From the NCBI GenBank assembly GCA_963575745.1, contig CAUYUJ010020159.1, forward strand, positions 697,944-761,943: a DNA stretch of 64,000 bases, given 5' to 3'. Within the stretch, counting starts at the first letter, position 1. Each line of letters starts with the position of its first letter. The notes under the pieces were generated by a model. The model worked only from the letters and a program-made list of their open reading frames with translations, had not been told where the DNA came from and did no database searches. Positions 31,433 through 41,874 of the stretch are shown here, piece after piece. This DNA comes from Prorocentrum cordatum (taxonomy: Eukaryota; Sar; Dinophyceae; Prorocentrales; Prorocentraceae). A program made the translations under genes and the position numbers.

Positions 31433-31850
31433 CGGACGAGGAGGAGGAGGAGGAGGAGGAGGAGGCGGGGCCCGCGCCACGGCCCGCTGCGGCATCGCCT
31501 TGCGGTGCGTCGTGCCGGCGCCGGCGCAGGCTGGCGCGGGGCGGCGGCGCACCAGCGCGGCACGTCCTCCACGAAGACGGCAGCTTGGCAGAGGAGGAAG
31601 AGGTACCCATACCTCTACCCTTCGCCCGTTTTCCCCTTTTTGGGCCTTCTGGGAGGCCCTCGTCGCCACCGCTGGATTCGCCTCGAAATTCGAGTCAGAA
31701 CGCGCCCCGGGAGAGGTTTGGGGAGTTGCGGTATCGGTACTTTTTGGTTTCCCCAGCTTGGCGGAGATTGTCACGTTGCGGAGGTGGCAACCGACCAAAG
31801 CTTGTAGCAGACTTGACCGCCTCGTCGGCCAGCCGATTCCATTACCAGTC
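31433..31850. other. GGA tract and GC-rich spacer
   Basis: 31436-31466 is GGA repeat; the remainder has no recognised feature. A His/Arg-rich plus frame here has no domain. Confidence 0.4.
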
Positions 31851-31859
31851 GCGGTAGCT

Positions 31860-32838
31860 GATCAGACCGTGCGCGACGTCCTGGCGAGGGCGGTACGATG
31901 GAATCCGCCGAACAACCAATGCGTGCTCACCGACGCGTTGATGTCAACGTAGGGCTCGTCGAGAAGGCTTGACACCGACATGAGAAAGTCATCGGCCTTG
32001 GGCCGAAGAGCCACCAGAGACCAGCCCACACTCGTGCTGCCCTGAAACTCCGCCTCGAATGCGGAGCCGTCCAGGAAGATCTGCCCCTACGGCGCGTAGC
32101 CGTCGTGGGCGCCATGCCAGCAGCGCTCGCCACGGCGCCGCGGCCTGCCCGTCCATCCCAGATGGGGCGGCCCACAAGCAGCGCTCGAGCAGCAGCCCGA
32201 TCTCTGGGATGTGCTCGGGCCCTCAACATCGCCATGCGGCCGACGAGCTGGAAGCTGGGCCCGCCAGCAGCGCAGTCGCAGTGGCGATGCAGACGGGTGT
32301 CAGGTGCGACGCCGCAGCGGAGGCACACGTCGCTGGCCGTCGTGCCGACCTCCGCCCTGCGCGCCTGGCACCACATGCCAGCGGCCACAAGCGAGGCCAG
32401 GTAGCTGCCCGCGCCCTTTCGGCCAGAGGCACCCGCCGGCGGCGCTCCCAGCAGCGGCGGGCACGCAGCGGCCGCAGGCGGCGTGGCGATGAGCCTGACC
32501 AGCGGCTCCAACACGCCGCAGTCCGCCAACCCGCGGCCAGGGGCTCCAAGGGGCTCCACGGGGGGAGGGGCGTTCGGCGAGGCTCGATGCATGCACCACG
32601 CGCTGTTCTTGCGGCGCCGTGGCCTTCTCGAGCATCTCCGAGTCTGTCGCGACCGTGAGCTGGGAGCCATGTTGCTGGCCGCGGGCCCCTTGACGCTGTG
32701 CCGGGAGGCAGCAGACGCCTGCGTGCACGCCATGCTATGGGCAAGACCTCGGGAACAGATCTTCATACAGAAAGTTCTGGCTTTTCTCGTGCTGCATCTG
32801 TTCATGGAGGTTGTCCTGTCTCTGGTCTTGGAGGCCAC
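31860..32838 (-). pseudogene. LINE C remnant: Cys/His cluster and start of RNase H
   Basis: The minus-strand frame from 32838 contains VCLRCGVAPDTRLHRHC (about 32320-32270), a CxxC...HxxxC cluster like the one before RNase H in LINE A. One frame over, at about 32083-32045, GQIFLDGSAFEAEF gives the first RNase H strand with its Asp. The reading continues as STSVGWSLVALRPKADDF to a stop near 31867. The rest of RNase H and all of the RT are absent, so this is a short relic. The N-terminal part of the frame is Ser/Arg-rich and may not be real. Confidence 0.55.
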
Positions 32839-33108
32839 CCTTCAACTTGCTATGCCGAGCAGTCGAAGCCAGAGAAAATTTACATCTCCGGAGCGAGCTC
32901 CAACTATCTGGATTTCATGCGTGCTCGTGAGGTGGAGCTAATTAGCCACGTGGAGGGCCTGCCCGTCGGTTCCGGACATGCGCGCGAGGCCGCGCCGTTC
33001 GTGCGTCGGCGCGCTAGACTGGACGAGGCGGCCTTCATCAGAGAACGTGGGCATGAGCTGCGGGACTGGAGGTCACGTTTTTCGGAGTGGGCCGTGGGCC
33101 CGAAGTAA
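32698..33108 (+). CDS. Unrecognised open frame, possibly a retroelement fragment
   Basis: 136 codons end in TAA. The distal half has balanced composition (KIYISGASSNYLDFMRARE, then REAAPFVRRRARLDEAAF and RERGHELRDWRSRFSEW), unlike the repeat-driven frames around it. No domain or start context supports a specific role. It could be an exon or a piece of another LINE ORF. Confidence 0.25.
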   Translation: MPGGSRRLRARHAMGKTSGTDLHTESSGFSRAASVHGGCPVSGLGGHPSTCYAEQSKPEKIYISGASSNYLDFMRAREVELISHVEGLPVGSGHAREAAPFVRRRARLDEAAFIRERGHELRDWRSRFSEWAVGPK

Positions 33109-33960
33109 CGGCCAGTTGTGCGTCGGCGCTCTCAGGTGGACGAGAAAGTCCGCTCGATCGTAGATCGGAAGAAATCCGTTACATCCTGGGCGCCTGCACA
33201 AGATCTCAAATCACAAGTGAATGATTGATGTGTCCAGAAGTGTTGAGGATGTGTTACCTGTAGCTACGGACGGGTGGGGATTCGAGCTTGTTTTCGCCAC
33301 GTGCGGCCTCGCGAGATTGTCGAAGCGAGCTGTAGCGTCAGAACCAGCACGGGGTTTTATCCAGGCAGTCCCCTCGCCCATGGAGCGGTATGATGAGGGG
33401 AGAGCCATTGGAAAAGATGCATGCGGCACGTCGCTTGGTCGGCCAGGAGCCCATGAACCGAGTCCGGCGAAGGACCTCGGTGCATGGATGTTCCGGGGCC
33501 CCACAGTTCGGGAAGTCGAGGCGTCTGTCCACAGAGCTCTTGGGCCGCCCAGGCGACTGGGCGCCTACTTCGAGCCCCTCCCAGGCAGGGGGGACGGGGG
33601 GAGGCAGACCTCCTGTCGCTGTCGTGGGGAAAAAAATCGGCGCGAGGTTCTCGGGCAGTTTTCCGCCTGCGGGGCCCCCCGCCCGGCCCCGAGGCTGTCC
33701 GAGAGCGGTCCAGGAACCGAAGCTGGCCCCGAGGGGCGGGCCTGGACCTCTCGGGGGGTCCACGCTGCGAGGAAAAAATATTCACTGCGTGGAACTCCCC
33801 ATATTTGCATCTATTCGCATGGACCTGTCCGCCGTGAATCTAGGCGCAAGAGCTTTCGAATATAAACGGGCTTCAGTTGTGACGGTCTGGTCATGAATCT
33901 AACTGAGAATGAATTGGAGTATGAACGAGCCTCAGTAGTACGAGCGCGTCTCTGCGCATG
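33109..33960. other. No recognised feature
   Basis: Frames of up to about 200 codons are open on plus (33221-33865), but their composition is Gly/Arg/Pro-rich with no motif. Confidence 0.4.
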
Positions 33961-34575
33961 AGCCTGGGTCCTCCTGGGGCCTCCTGGGGCCTCCTGAAAC
34001 CTACTGGGGCTTCCTGGAGCCTCCAGGAGCCTCTTGGGGCCTCCTGGGGCCTCCTGGGACCTCCAAGGGAGGATTCGTGCCCCAGGAGAGGCCCAACCTA
34101 ATAGCAACAGACGTACATCATGATAAAACATTACGGATTGGAGCCACAGGAGAAGGGGGCAATCTATAGGAACACCAAGGACTCGTGCCCCAGGAGAGGC
34201 CCTGTAGGAACATAAGTACACAGGAGAAGGACAATCTATAGAAACATACGCATAACATCCAGGATTCGTGCTCCAGGTGAGGCCCAATCTATAGGAGCAC
34301 ACGTACAACACATGGGATTGGAGCCACTCCTGTTGCCTTCTGAAGCCTCCTGCTCCTGGGGCCTCTCGGGGCCTCCTGTTGCCTTCCGAGGACTCCTGGC
34401 GCTTCCTCTGGCCTCCCGGGGCCTCCTGTGGCTTCCTGAGGCCTCCCGGAGCTTCCTGGGGCCTCCTAGAGCCTCTTGGGACATCCTGTGGCCTCTTGAG
34501 TCTTTCTGTGGCCTCCTGAGGCCTCCTGGGACCTCATGTGGTCTCCTGGGGCCTTCTGGAGCCTGTTGGAGCTTC
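33961..34575 (+). repeat. GGGGCCTCCT decanucleotide repeats in two clusters
   Basis: GGGGCCTCCT and variants (GGAGCCTCCT, GAGGCCTCCT) recur at about 33967-34075 and again at 34330-34575. The intervening 34076-34320 has repeated phrases such as CCCCAGGAGAGGCCC and CAATCTATAGGA(A/G)CA. Confidence 0.8.
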
Positions 34576-35794
34576 TTGTGGCATCCTGAGGAGAATCTGT
34601 GCCCACAAGTCTGGCCACCGATCGAGACATCTTCAAAATCTGGCCCACCTGGGGGGTGAAAATGAGCGCCTCGCTCGAGACATCCTCCAAATCTGCTCCG
34701 AAAGCGAAGGATGTTGGGACAGAAAACAGGCAAACCGCTTGAGACATCCCCACAAAACAGCCGCGAACGGGACCGTGAGCTAACCCCTGGCGGCTCCCCC
34801 TAGGAGGGTGAAAATGAACGCCTCGCTCGAGACATCCTCCAAATCTGCTCCAGAAGCGAAGGATGTTGGGACAGAAAACATGCAAACCGCTTGAGACATC
34901 CCCGCAAAACGGCCGCGAACGGAACCGTGAGAGAACCCCTGGCGGCCTCCCCTTAGGGGGGTCAAAATGAGCGCCTCGCTCGATACATCCTCCAAATCTG
35001 CTCCGAAAGCGAAGGATGCTTGGACAGAAAATTACTCACTGCGTGGAGCTCCCCATATGTGCATCTCATGTTTTATGTCATGCCGTGGTGAGCGTCTGTT
35101 CATGAGCGGTCAACTACACTAGCGCGTCCACGTGGGCGACAGGGCCGACGAAGCACATCCTCACAATCTGCTCTCCAAGCGAAGGATGTTGAGCCCAGAA
35201 ACAACCGAATCGCCTGAGACATCCCCACAAAATGGCCGCGAACGAGCCCGTGCAAACACCCCTGGCGGCCCCCCTTAGGGGTGCTGAAACCAGCGCCCCG
35301 CCTGAGACATCCTCACAATCTGCTCTCCAAGCGAAGGATGTTGAGCCCAGAAACAAGCAAACCGCCTGAGACATCCCCACACAATGGCCGCGAACGAGCC
35401 CGTGCAACAGCCCCTGCCACATCCTCACAACCCCTGCTCCCCTTAGGGGCGGCTGAAACCAGCGCCCCGCCTGAGACATCCTCACAATCTGCTCTCCAAG
35501 CGAAGGATGTTGGGCCCAGAAACAAGCAAACCGCCTGAGACATCCCCACAAAATGGCCGCGAACGAGCCCGTGCAACCACCCCTGGCGGCTCCCCTTAGG
35601 GGTGCTGAAACCAGCGCCCCGCCTGAGACATCCTCACAATCTGCTCTCCAAGCGAAGGATGTTGGGCCCAGAAACAAGCAAACCGCCTGAGACATCCCCA
35701 CAAAATGGCCGCGAACGAGCCCGTGCAACCACCCCTGGCGGCTCCCCTTAGGGGTGCTGAAACCAGCGCCCCGCCTGAGACATCCTCACAATCT

Positions 35795-36165
35795 GCTGTG
35801 TGTTGAGTAAGTCTCAGACTATGAGTAAGTCTGAGTATGAGTACGCCTGGGTATGAGTAAGTCTGAGTATGAGTAAGTCTGAGTATGGATATGTCTGAGT
35901 GTGAGTAAGTCTGAGTATGAGTACGTCTGGGTATGAGAATGCCTGAGTATGAGTAAGCCTGAGTATGAGTATGTCTGAGTATGAGTAGGTATGAGTATGA
36001 ATATGTCTGAGTATGAGTATGTCTGAGTATGAGTAGGTCTGAGTATGAGTATGTCTGAATAAGAGTAGGTCTGAGTATGAGTAGAACTGAGTATGAGAGT
36101 ATCTGAGTATGAGTAAGTCTGTGTTTGAGCAAGTCTGGGTATGAGCAAGTCTGAGTATGAGTAAC
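35795..36165 (+). repeat. GAGTATGAGTAAGTCT minisatellite interrupting the 152-bp satellite
   Basis: Mostly 6- and 12-bp units (GAGTAT, GAGTAA, GTCT). The minus strand translates as a Tyr/Ser/Thr-rich repeat (for example HTQTYSYSD), which is a repeat artefact. A second, shorter array of the same type is at 36925-37055. Confidence 0.9.
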
Positions 36166-36253
36166 TCCGACAGGAGGGGAGGAGGAAAGAGGAGGAGGGA
36201 GAGGGAGTAGGAGGCGTCCAAGTAATAACAAGAACTCCATCTTAGGATATGGG
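36166..36253. repeat. Junction block J, copy 1 (second copy 37056-37155)
   Basis: A GGA-rich run is followed by GTCCAAGTAATAACAAGAAC and then CCATCTTAGGATATGGGGAA. The same order occurs at 37056-37155, in each case directly after a GAGTAAGTCT array, so array and block move or duplicate together. Confidence 0.8.
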
Positions 36254-37295
36254 GAACAAGCAAACCGCTTGAGACGTCCCCGCAAAACGGCCGCGAACGG
36301 GACCGTGAGAGAACCCCTGGCGGCCTCCCCTTAGGGACGTGAAAATGAGCGCCTCGCTCGAGACATCCTCCAAATCTGCTCCGAAAGCGAAGGATGTTGG
36401 GACAGAAAACAGGCAAACCGCTTGAGACATCCCCACAAAACGGCCGCGAACGGAGCCGTGAGATAACCGTGGCTCCCTTTAGGGACGTGAAAATGAGCGC
36501 CTCGCTCGAGACATCCTCCGAATCTGCTCCGAAAGCGAAGGATGTTGGGACAGAAAACAGGCAAACCGCTTGAGACATCCCCACAAAACAGCCGCGAACG
36601 GGACCGTGAGCTAACCACTGGCGGCTCCCCCTAGGACGGTGAAAATGAACGCCTCGCTCGAGACATCCTCCAAATCTGCTCCAGAAGCGAAGGATGTTGG
36701 GACAGAAAACATGCAAACCGCTTGAGACATCCCCACAAAACGGCCGCGAACGGGACCGTGAGAGAACCCCTGGCGGCTCCCCTCAGGGGGAGCTGAAACC
36801 AGCGCCCCGCCTGAGACATCCTCACAATCTGCTCTGGTAGCCAAGGATGTTGGGACAGAAAACAAGCAAACCGCTTGAGGAATCCCCACAAAACGGCCGC
36901 GAACGGGGCGTGCGTGAATCTCACTATGAGTAAGTCTGAGTAGGAGTAGGTCTGAGTATGAGTAGGTCTGAGTAAGAGTAACTTTGTGTGTGAGTAAGTC
37001 TGGGTATGAGTAAGTCTGAGTGTGAGTCAGTCTGTGTATGAGTAAGTCTGGGTATGCGGAGGAGAGGGGAGGAGAAGGAGAAGGAGGAGGAGGAGGAGGA
37101 GGAGTAGGAGACGTCCAAGTAATAACAAGAACGCCATCTTAGGATATGGGGAATTATAATAATAATACAACAAAAACGGCAGGGGCAACGACAAGGGGGT
37201 CTTGCCCACGGCGGGAGGGATCGAACCCAAATCGCCCATCCCTCGCCGATCGAGGCTTGGGTGCCCCACCGCGCCCCAGGTCGCATCGCCAATGC

Positions 37296-37473
37296 TCAGG
37301 CGATCGCAAAATGGATTGAGGGGGCATGGATTAGGGACGGGTTCCGTTTCCGGATTTCCGCCGCCGAGCGAGGCGGCACCGGCCGCATTTTGCGGAGGGC
37401 AGCTCCCCCGATCCATGGATTTGGTGACCGCGCGCCAAATCCATGGATCGCAAATCCATGTTTGCGCGCACCC
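37296..37473. repeat. Dispersed repeat family H, copy 2, with perfect hairpin
   Basis: It matches 8956-9145 in the same orientation. The hairpin at 37410-37449 has perfect 15-bp arms (GATCCATGGATTTGG and its complement) around TGACCGCGCG. A nearby GGCGGGAGGGATCGAACCC (37210-37228) resembles a tRNA B-box on the minus strand, but no tRNA fold is supported. Confidence 0.75.
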
Positions 37474-37591
37474 AAAATGCATCGGCGATGCATCGCCCAT
37501 TCCAGGCGAACGCTTCACTTCCTCTCCCCAAGAGAGTCCCCCCCCTAGCAAGCCCCAGGTGGGAGGGGGAGGCATGGGGGGGAAGCACACG

Positions 37592-37733
37592 TTGGAAAGG
37601 ACCTCTCAAGCTTTCCTCAGGCTTGCGCAGTGTCCATGAGAGCAAGAACGCAGCTGACTAGGAGAGCAGAGCATTGACAGCGCGAGCGCCGAATTTGCAA
37701 GAGTCCGGGGAAAGCTTGAGAGGTCCCTTCCAA
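37592..37733. repeat. Foldback unit, arms about 38 bp
   Basis: 37592-37629 (TTGGAAAGGACCTCTCAAGC...) pairs with 37695-37733 (...GCTTGAGAGGTCCCTTCCAA) with few mismatches. The spacer is about 65 bp. Confidence 0.75.
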
Positions 37734-39286
37734 TGGGTGCCCACGGTTCGGTCGGGTCGGCTGCGCGGCAGTCGGTGGCGCTCGGTCGGTTCGTTCGATT
37801 CGGTTCGGTCGGCGGCTGCGTCGTCCACGTGGGTTGCGTCCCTTCTCGGCTGCGCCAACTGGTTCGGGTGCCAATCGGGCTCCGGCTTCGCTGTTGGTTC
37901 GGGTGGTTTTCCGGTTGCGCTGTCGTAGAGGACGGTTTGGGGGGAGAGGGGTGATTAGGAGGGCAGGGCGAGGAGAGAGGTCGGACCCGGGAGCACGGAG
38001 GAGGCAGGAGGGGGGGACGGAGGTTGGGATGGCGGGGAGGCGATGCGGGAGGAGGGAGGAGGACGCAGGGTAAGGGGATCGGTCGGGCGCGGCCCCAAGC
38101 AGTCCACCCCATGCTGGGTGAGAATCGGATGAAAAAAAACAAAGCTCCCCCCCCCCTGACAGGGGTAAGGGAATGAAATGGAGGGAAGGGGGGATGCGCC
38201 AGGGGGAGGAGGGAGGGCCGGAGGGAGGGAGGACGGAGGGGAAAGAGTCGGAGGTGGTGGTGTTGACGACGGCACACGGCCGAGCGTTGGCATATTCGGC
38301 GGGTTGGGCGCCGGCTTGGAGAGGGAAGAGCAGCTGGGGGAGGGAAGAGGAAGAGGGGGAGGTGGATGCGTACGAGTGCGAGGAGGAGGAGGAGGAGGAG
38401 GAGGAGGTTGGTGAAGGTTGAAGCGTCGAGATCCTCGAGGCATGAATCGGTCGTTCCCCTTATGTCGGGTGTGGCTTGCCGTGGGGCCCACGCAGAGCGG
38501 TTTTCCGCGTTGCTTGGGTGCGTCCGTCTCGGGGGTGTGCCCTATCGAGTCCGCTCCCCTTCCCCGCGCACCACCCTCTCCAGGCGCAGGCGCGGGCTCT
38601 GTTCACTTCTCCCCCCTTGTTCTTCGGCTTCCGCTGGCTCTGGTCGCGAGGCTGCTGCGCAACCCGCCGCCGAGGCGAAGCAGCTCGAGGTGGGAAGCTT
38701 GCGCAGGAGGTCACGGAGAAAACTGGACGCGCCAGCAGCCCCTGGCAGACACTGCTGCCTGGCGGCGAAGGGAAAGTGGGAAGGAGGGGGAGCAGGCAGC
38801 AAAGGCAGGAAAGTTGGGAGAGGGAGAGCCCGCGTGGAACTCTGGACGCAGAAAGTTGCCGCAAACATCCCGCCGGGACTTTCCACGACGAGACGAGGTC
38901 TGAGATGGCAGGAGGCGTTGGGGGGCGGGGGAGGAGGAGGATCCGCGCACACCGAGGTGCGGGCTCCCCGGAGTCGCCGAAGACGGGCCCGCCAGAGTCA
39001 GAGCCGGACCCTGTGCGGCCGCTGAGGCAGTAGACCAGAGGCGCCGACAGGGGGGGGGACTTGCCGAGGGGGGGAGAAGCATTGAGAGCACAGCAGGGTC
39101 CAAATCGCTGCGATCGATCCGACACATCCGCTCCGAGGCGATTCGATGCAAGTGCTGTGGCGGTCTGGTGCGGCTCGATGGTTGCATGGCGCCGTCGGGC
39201 ATCCTGGCGCAGCCGGTCCGATTCGATATCGGCCCTCAGACGATGCGGCCCGAACCGACGCACATCCCGACCCGATCCTCGTCCTC
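37734..39286. other. GC-rich stretch without recognised gene
   Basis: It contains GGA runs (about 38380-38407), G-rich strings and long overlapping frames on both strands with no domain. The CGGTTCGGTCGG-like repeats at 37745-37870 are short and degenerate. Confidence 0.4.
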
Positions 39287-39558
39287 AACCTCGTCGTCGT
39301 CGTCCTCGTCGTCGTCCTCGTCGTCGTCCTCGTCGTCGTCATCGCCGTCGTCCTCGTCGTCGTCCTCGTCGTCGTCCTGGTCGTCGTCCTCGTCGTCGTC
39401 CTCGTCGTCGTCCTCGTCGTCGTCCTCATCGTCGTCCTCGTCGTCGTCCTCGTCGTCGTCCTCGTCGTCGTCCTCGTCGTCGTCCTCGTTGTCGTCCTCG
39501 TCGTCGTCCTCGTCCTCGTCGTCGTCCTCGTCGTCGTCCTCGTCGTCGTCGTCGTCCG
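39287..39558 (+). repeat. GTC/CTC trinucleotide tract (12-bp period)
   Basis: CTCGTCGTCGTC is repeated about 20 times with rare changes. It gives poly-Ser, poly-Val or poly-Arg on plus and poly-Asp on minus. The sequence class is the complement of the GAC tracts at 43-51 kb. Confidence 0.93.
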
Positions 39559-39653
39559 ATCCGAGTGGACGGCGACGGGTCCTGCCGCAAGGCGCCCCGC
39601 CGTCGCCCCCCGGGGGTCCTGGGTGCGCCGCCCACCCGCCCCCCGGAGAGCGC

Positions 39654-39933
39654 GGGGCGTCGCGGCCGGCCTTTTTGCGGGTCCAGGTTCGTCGGTTTCG
39701 GTCCCTGGCCGCTTTCACTAAGGTCGGCGGTGGACAAACCTCCCTTTAGTAAACCTCCCCTTAGTGAAAACGGCCTGGGACCGAAACCGACGGACCTGGA
39801 CCCGCAAAAATGACGGCCGCGACGCCCCCTCGCGAACCGGACACGGCCAATTCCTTAATCGACGTGTCAGGGTAGGAGGTCTATCCACCTCCGATAAGGG
39901 GAGGTTTACTAAAGGTTAGGTTTGTCCACCGCC
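39654..39933. repeat. Nested inverted repeat, two interleaved pairs
   Basis: Pair A: 39654-39723 against 39759-39828, 70-bp arms (outer GGGGCGTCGCGGCCG, inner TTTCACTAAGG) with few mismatches. Pair B: 39726-39758 against 39900-39933, about 33 bp (GGCGGTGGACAAACC ... TTTAGTAAACCTCC). Pair B's left arm is the loop of pair A, so the two hairpins cannot both form fully. Confidence 0.85.
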
Positions 39934-40878
39934 GAAACTATGCCTGGACATTTTTGGCGTACGCTGTTTTTTTATTTTTCGCCCAAGATCCGCCTGCAGG
40001 GGGACATGCCCGACCTAACGCCAGTCCATCGGCGACGCGCTGCCAATTCTGAGTCAACGTTCCCCTCCTGAGACAGTTCCCCCCCCTCCCTTTTTTTCGC
40101 CCCACCTCAGAAGAGCAGGCTCCGAACGGCACTTGCAAAAATTCGGGTGCCCAGTCAAGACGTACCTCCCATTGGTTACTCGAAAGGCTGATGCCACACC
40201 TCTGACCACGAGGGTCGGTCTGGACAAAAGGGTGAGATTCGTAACGGGGGGGGTATTCAGGCAGGCTCAGAGTTAGAGAACTCGCTCTAGAGCGTTCCAG
40301 AGCGCTCTTGAAGGGACGCGGCGCCCGATGCATCCTCGAGACACGCCAGCTCTCAGAGATGCTAGATGTGTCCTCGTCTGGATTCATCAAGTCATCCTCG
40401 TCTTGCCTTCGACTTCGTTGCGAAGCTGGTTTCGGCCTCGCCGCCAGGCGCTTCCCTGGATAAACAAGCACCTTCAGCGCCGGCAGACGCCGGGAAAACG
40501 AGCCACAACAGCTGATTTGCTAACCCCCCCGTTCTGCTGGCCACCCTCTTTGTCCGACCCGAGGCGGAGGGATCGATGAGCTCGTCCTGCCATCCGCCCT
40601 CAAACCGTGGATTCCTGGCCTCTCTGGAAGCCTGGAAGGGGGAGCGGGAGCCAGGGGACCGTCGAGCATCACACGCCTCGTCCCCCCAGGCAGGCGGGGG
40701 GTCGACGGAAGAGGTGCTAATCGCTCTGGGCCCATTTTAGGTAATTCATGGCGGCCACGCTGCGCCTCTCAAGATGAAGCGGGCGGCGCATTCCTGCGAG
40801 TACCTCTGTGGGGATGCAGCCCTTCGACAGACTGTCAAGATGGCACCGCGACGATCCTTCTCTCACGCACGGTCCACG
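39934..40878. other. No recognised gene; contains half copy of a MITE-like repeat
   Basis: 39975-40022 (ATTTTTCGCC..., then CCTGCAGGGGGACATGCCCG) matches the right end of the repeat at 41701-41874. The remaining sequence is unique-looking. Confidence 0.45.
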
Positions 40879-40937
40879 ACAGGAGGAGGAGGAGGAGGAG
40901 GAGGAGGAGGAGGAGGAGGAGGGAGGAGGAGGAGGAG

Positions 40938-40979
<42 letters not shown>

Positions 40980-41101
40980 GGAGGAGGAGGAGGAGGAGGA
41001 GGAGGAGGAGGAGGAGGAGAGGAGGAGGAGGAGGGAGGAGGAGGAGGAGGAGGAGGAGGGAGGAGGAGGAGGGAGGAGGAGGGAGGAGGAGGAGGAGGAG
41101 G
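40879..41101 (+). repeat. Compound (GGA)n(GAT)n(GAG)n microsatellite
   Basis: GGA to about 40938, GAT to about 40978, then GAG/GGA to 41101. Translations are Glu-, Asp-, Met- or Ser-runs. Confidence 0.95.
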
Positions 41102-41372
41102 CCTTGGAGGGCGTGGTCCGTTGATCGGGCCACTGCATCCCTGATTGGTGCAGGACCGTCATCAGGATTTGGGGCGCTCTCAACGGGTGTCAGCGCTCTG
41201 CTGGCGCGCTCCCGAAAGGGGTCGCCTTCGATAGATCGAGAAGGTGATATATCTCCCCGGGGGGAGGCGGCGGGAGCCGGCAAGCAGCAGACTGGCGGCG
41301 GAGGGCGGTGGACTGAAGAAAAGGGAGACGTCCTCACTTTGATTTCAGGGCCTCTGGAGTCGGCCACGCAAT

Positions 41373-41598
41373 GGGGATCAGCCAGTCCCTTCTGATAGGG
41401 ACAAGGAAAGGCGACACCAACACCAACAGGGCGAGGAGATGCAAAGAGGCAAGGGGGGTCTCCCTGGTGGTGTGGTCCCCCCCTCTCGCTCGAGACATCC
41501 CCAGCCTCCAGCTCGGGGAGGCCTCGTGGACCTCCTCGCTGGAAGTGGCCCCCCTGTTGGTGTTGGTGTCGCTTCTCCTCCCTCCGATTCTGATCCCC
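41373..41598. repeat. Foldback unit with CACCAACACCAACAGGG arms
   Basis: GGGGATCAG (41373) and GCGACACCAACACCAACAGG (41411-41430) recur inverted at 41590-41598 and 41552-41572. Between the arms partially complementary C- and G-rich stretches continue the pairing. Confidence 0.7.
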
Positions 41599-41700
41599 TC
41601 TGGCTGACGCTGGTTTGGGAGCCCCGTGGAGCAGACCCCCCCCCGTCCTCCGCTGACCCAGGCTTGGGAGCTGCCATGCGGCGGGCTGCTGCCCCGACTT

Positions 41701-41874
41701 AGCGTTACGTCGGGCCTGCCCCTCTACAGGAGGAATATTCAGGAATAGTCAAAACAGAGTCTGGGGACGATTTTTTTACTATTGTTGACAATTTGACGAG
41801 TATTTTTTTGCTATTTCTAATTTTTCGTCAAAAAAAAGCCTGTAGGGGAACAGGCCCGACCTAAAGCTAGCGCT
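41701..41874. repeat. MITE-like element with about 30-bp inverted ends and AT-rich core
   Basis: Left end 41701-41730 (AGCGTTACGTCGGGCCTGCC...) pairs with right end 41839-41874 (CCTGTAGGGGAACAGGCCCG...). The core is T/A-rich (ATTTTTTTACTATTGTTGAC), in contrast to the surroundings. A half copy is at about 39975-40022. Confidence 0.7.

Larger units (their letters stand above)
34620..36915. repeat. 152-bp satellite in two sequence variants
   Basis: The anchor GAGACATCCTC recurs at 34677, 34829, 34982 (GATACAT), 35151 (GCACAT), 35304, 35473, 35625, 35777, 36360, 36508, 36660 and 36813. The usual spacing is 152-153 bp. Variant I has CCTCGCTCGAGACATCCTCC and CTCCGAAAGCG. Variant II has CCCCGCCTGAGACATCCTCA and CTCTCCAAGCG. 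Variant II fills 35150-35790; variant I lies on both sides. Each unit also carries AAACCGC then TGAGACATCCCC. Frames within are artefacts. Confidence 0.9.

Noticed and set aside
35795-36165. Minus-strand Tyr/Ser/Thr repeat protein
   Set aside because: It is produced by the 6/12-bp GAGTAT/GAGTAA array; no start context or non-repeat domain is attached.
37200-37275. Minus-strand GGGTTCGATCCC resembling a tRNA T-arm or B-box
   Set aside because: No acceptor stem, anticodon arm or A-box could be fitted, and the T-stem has only three good pairs.
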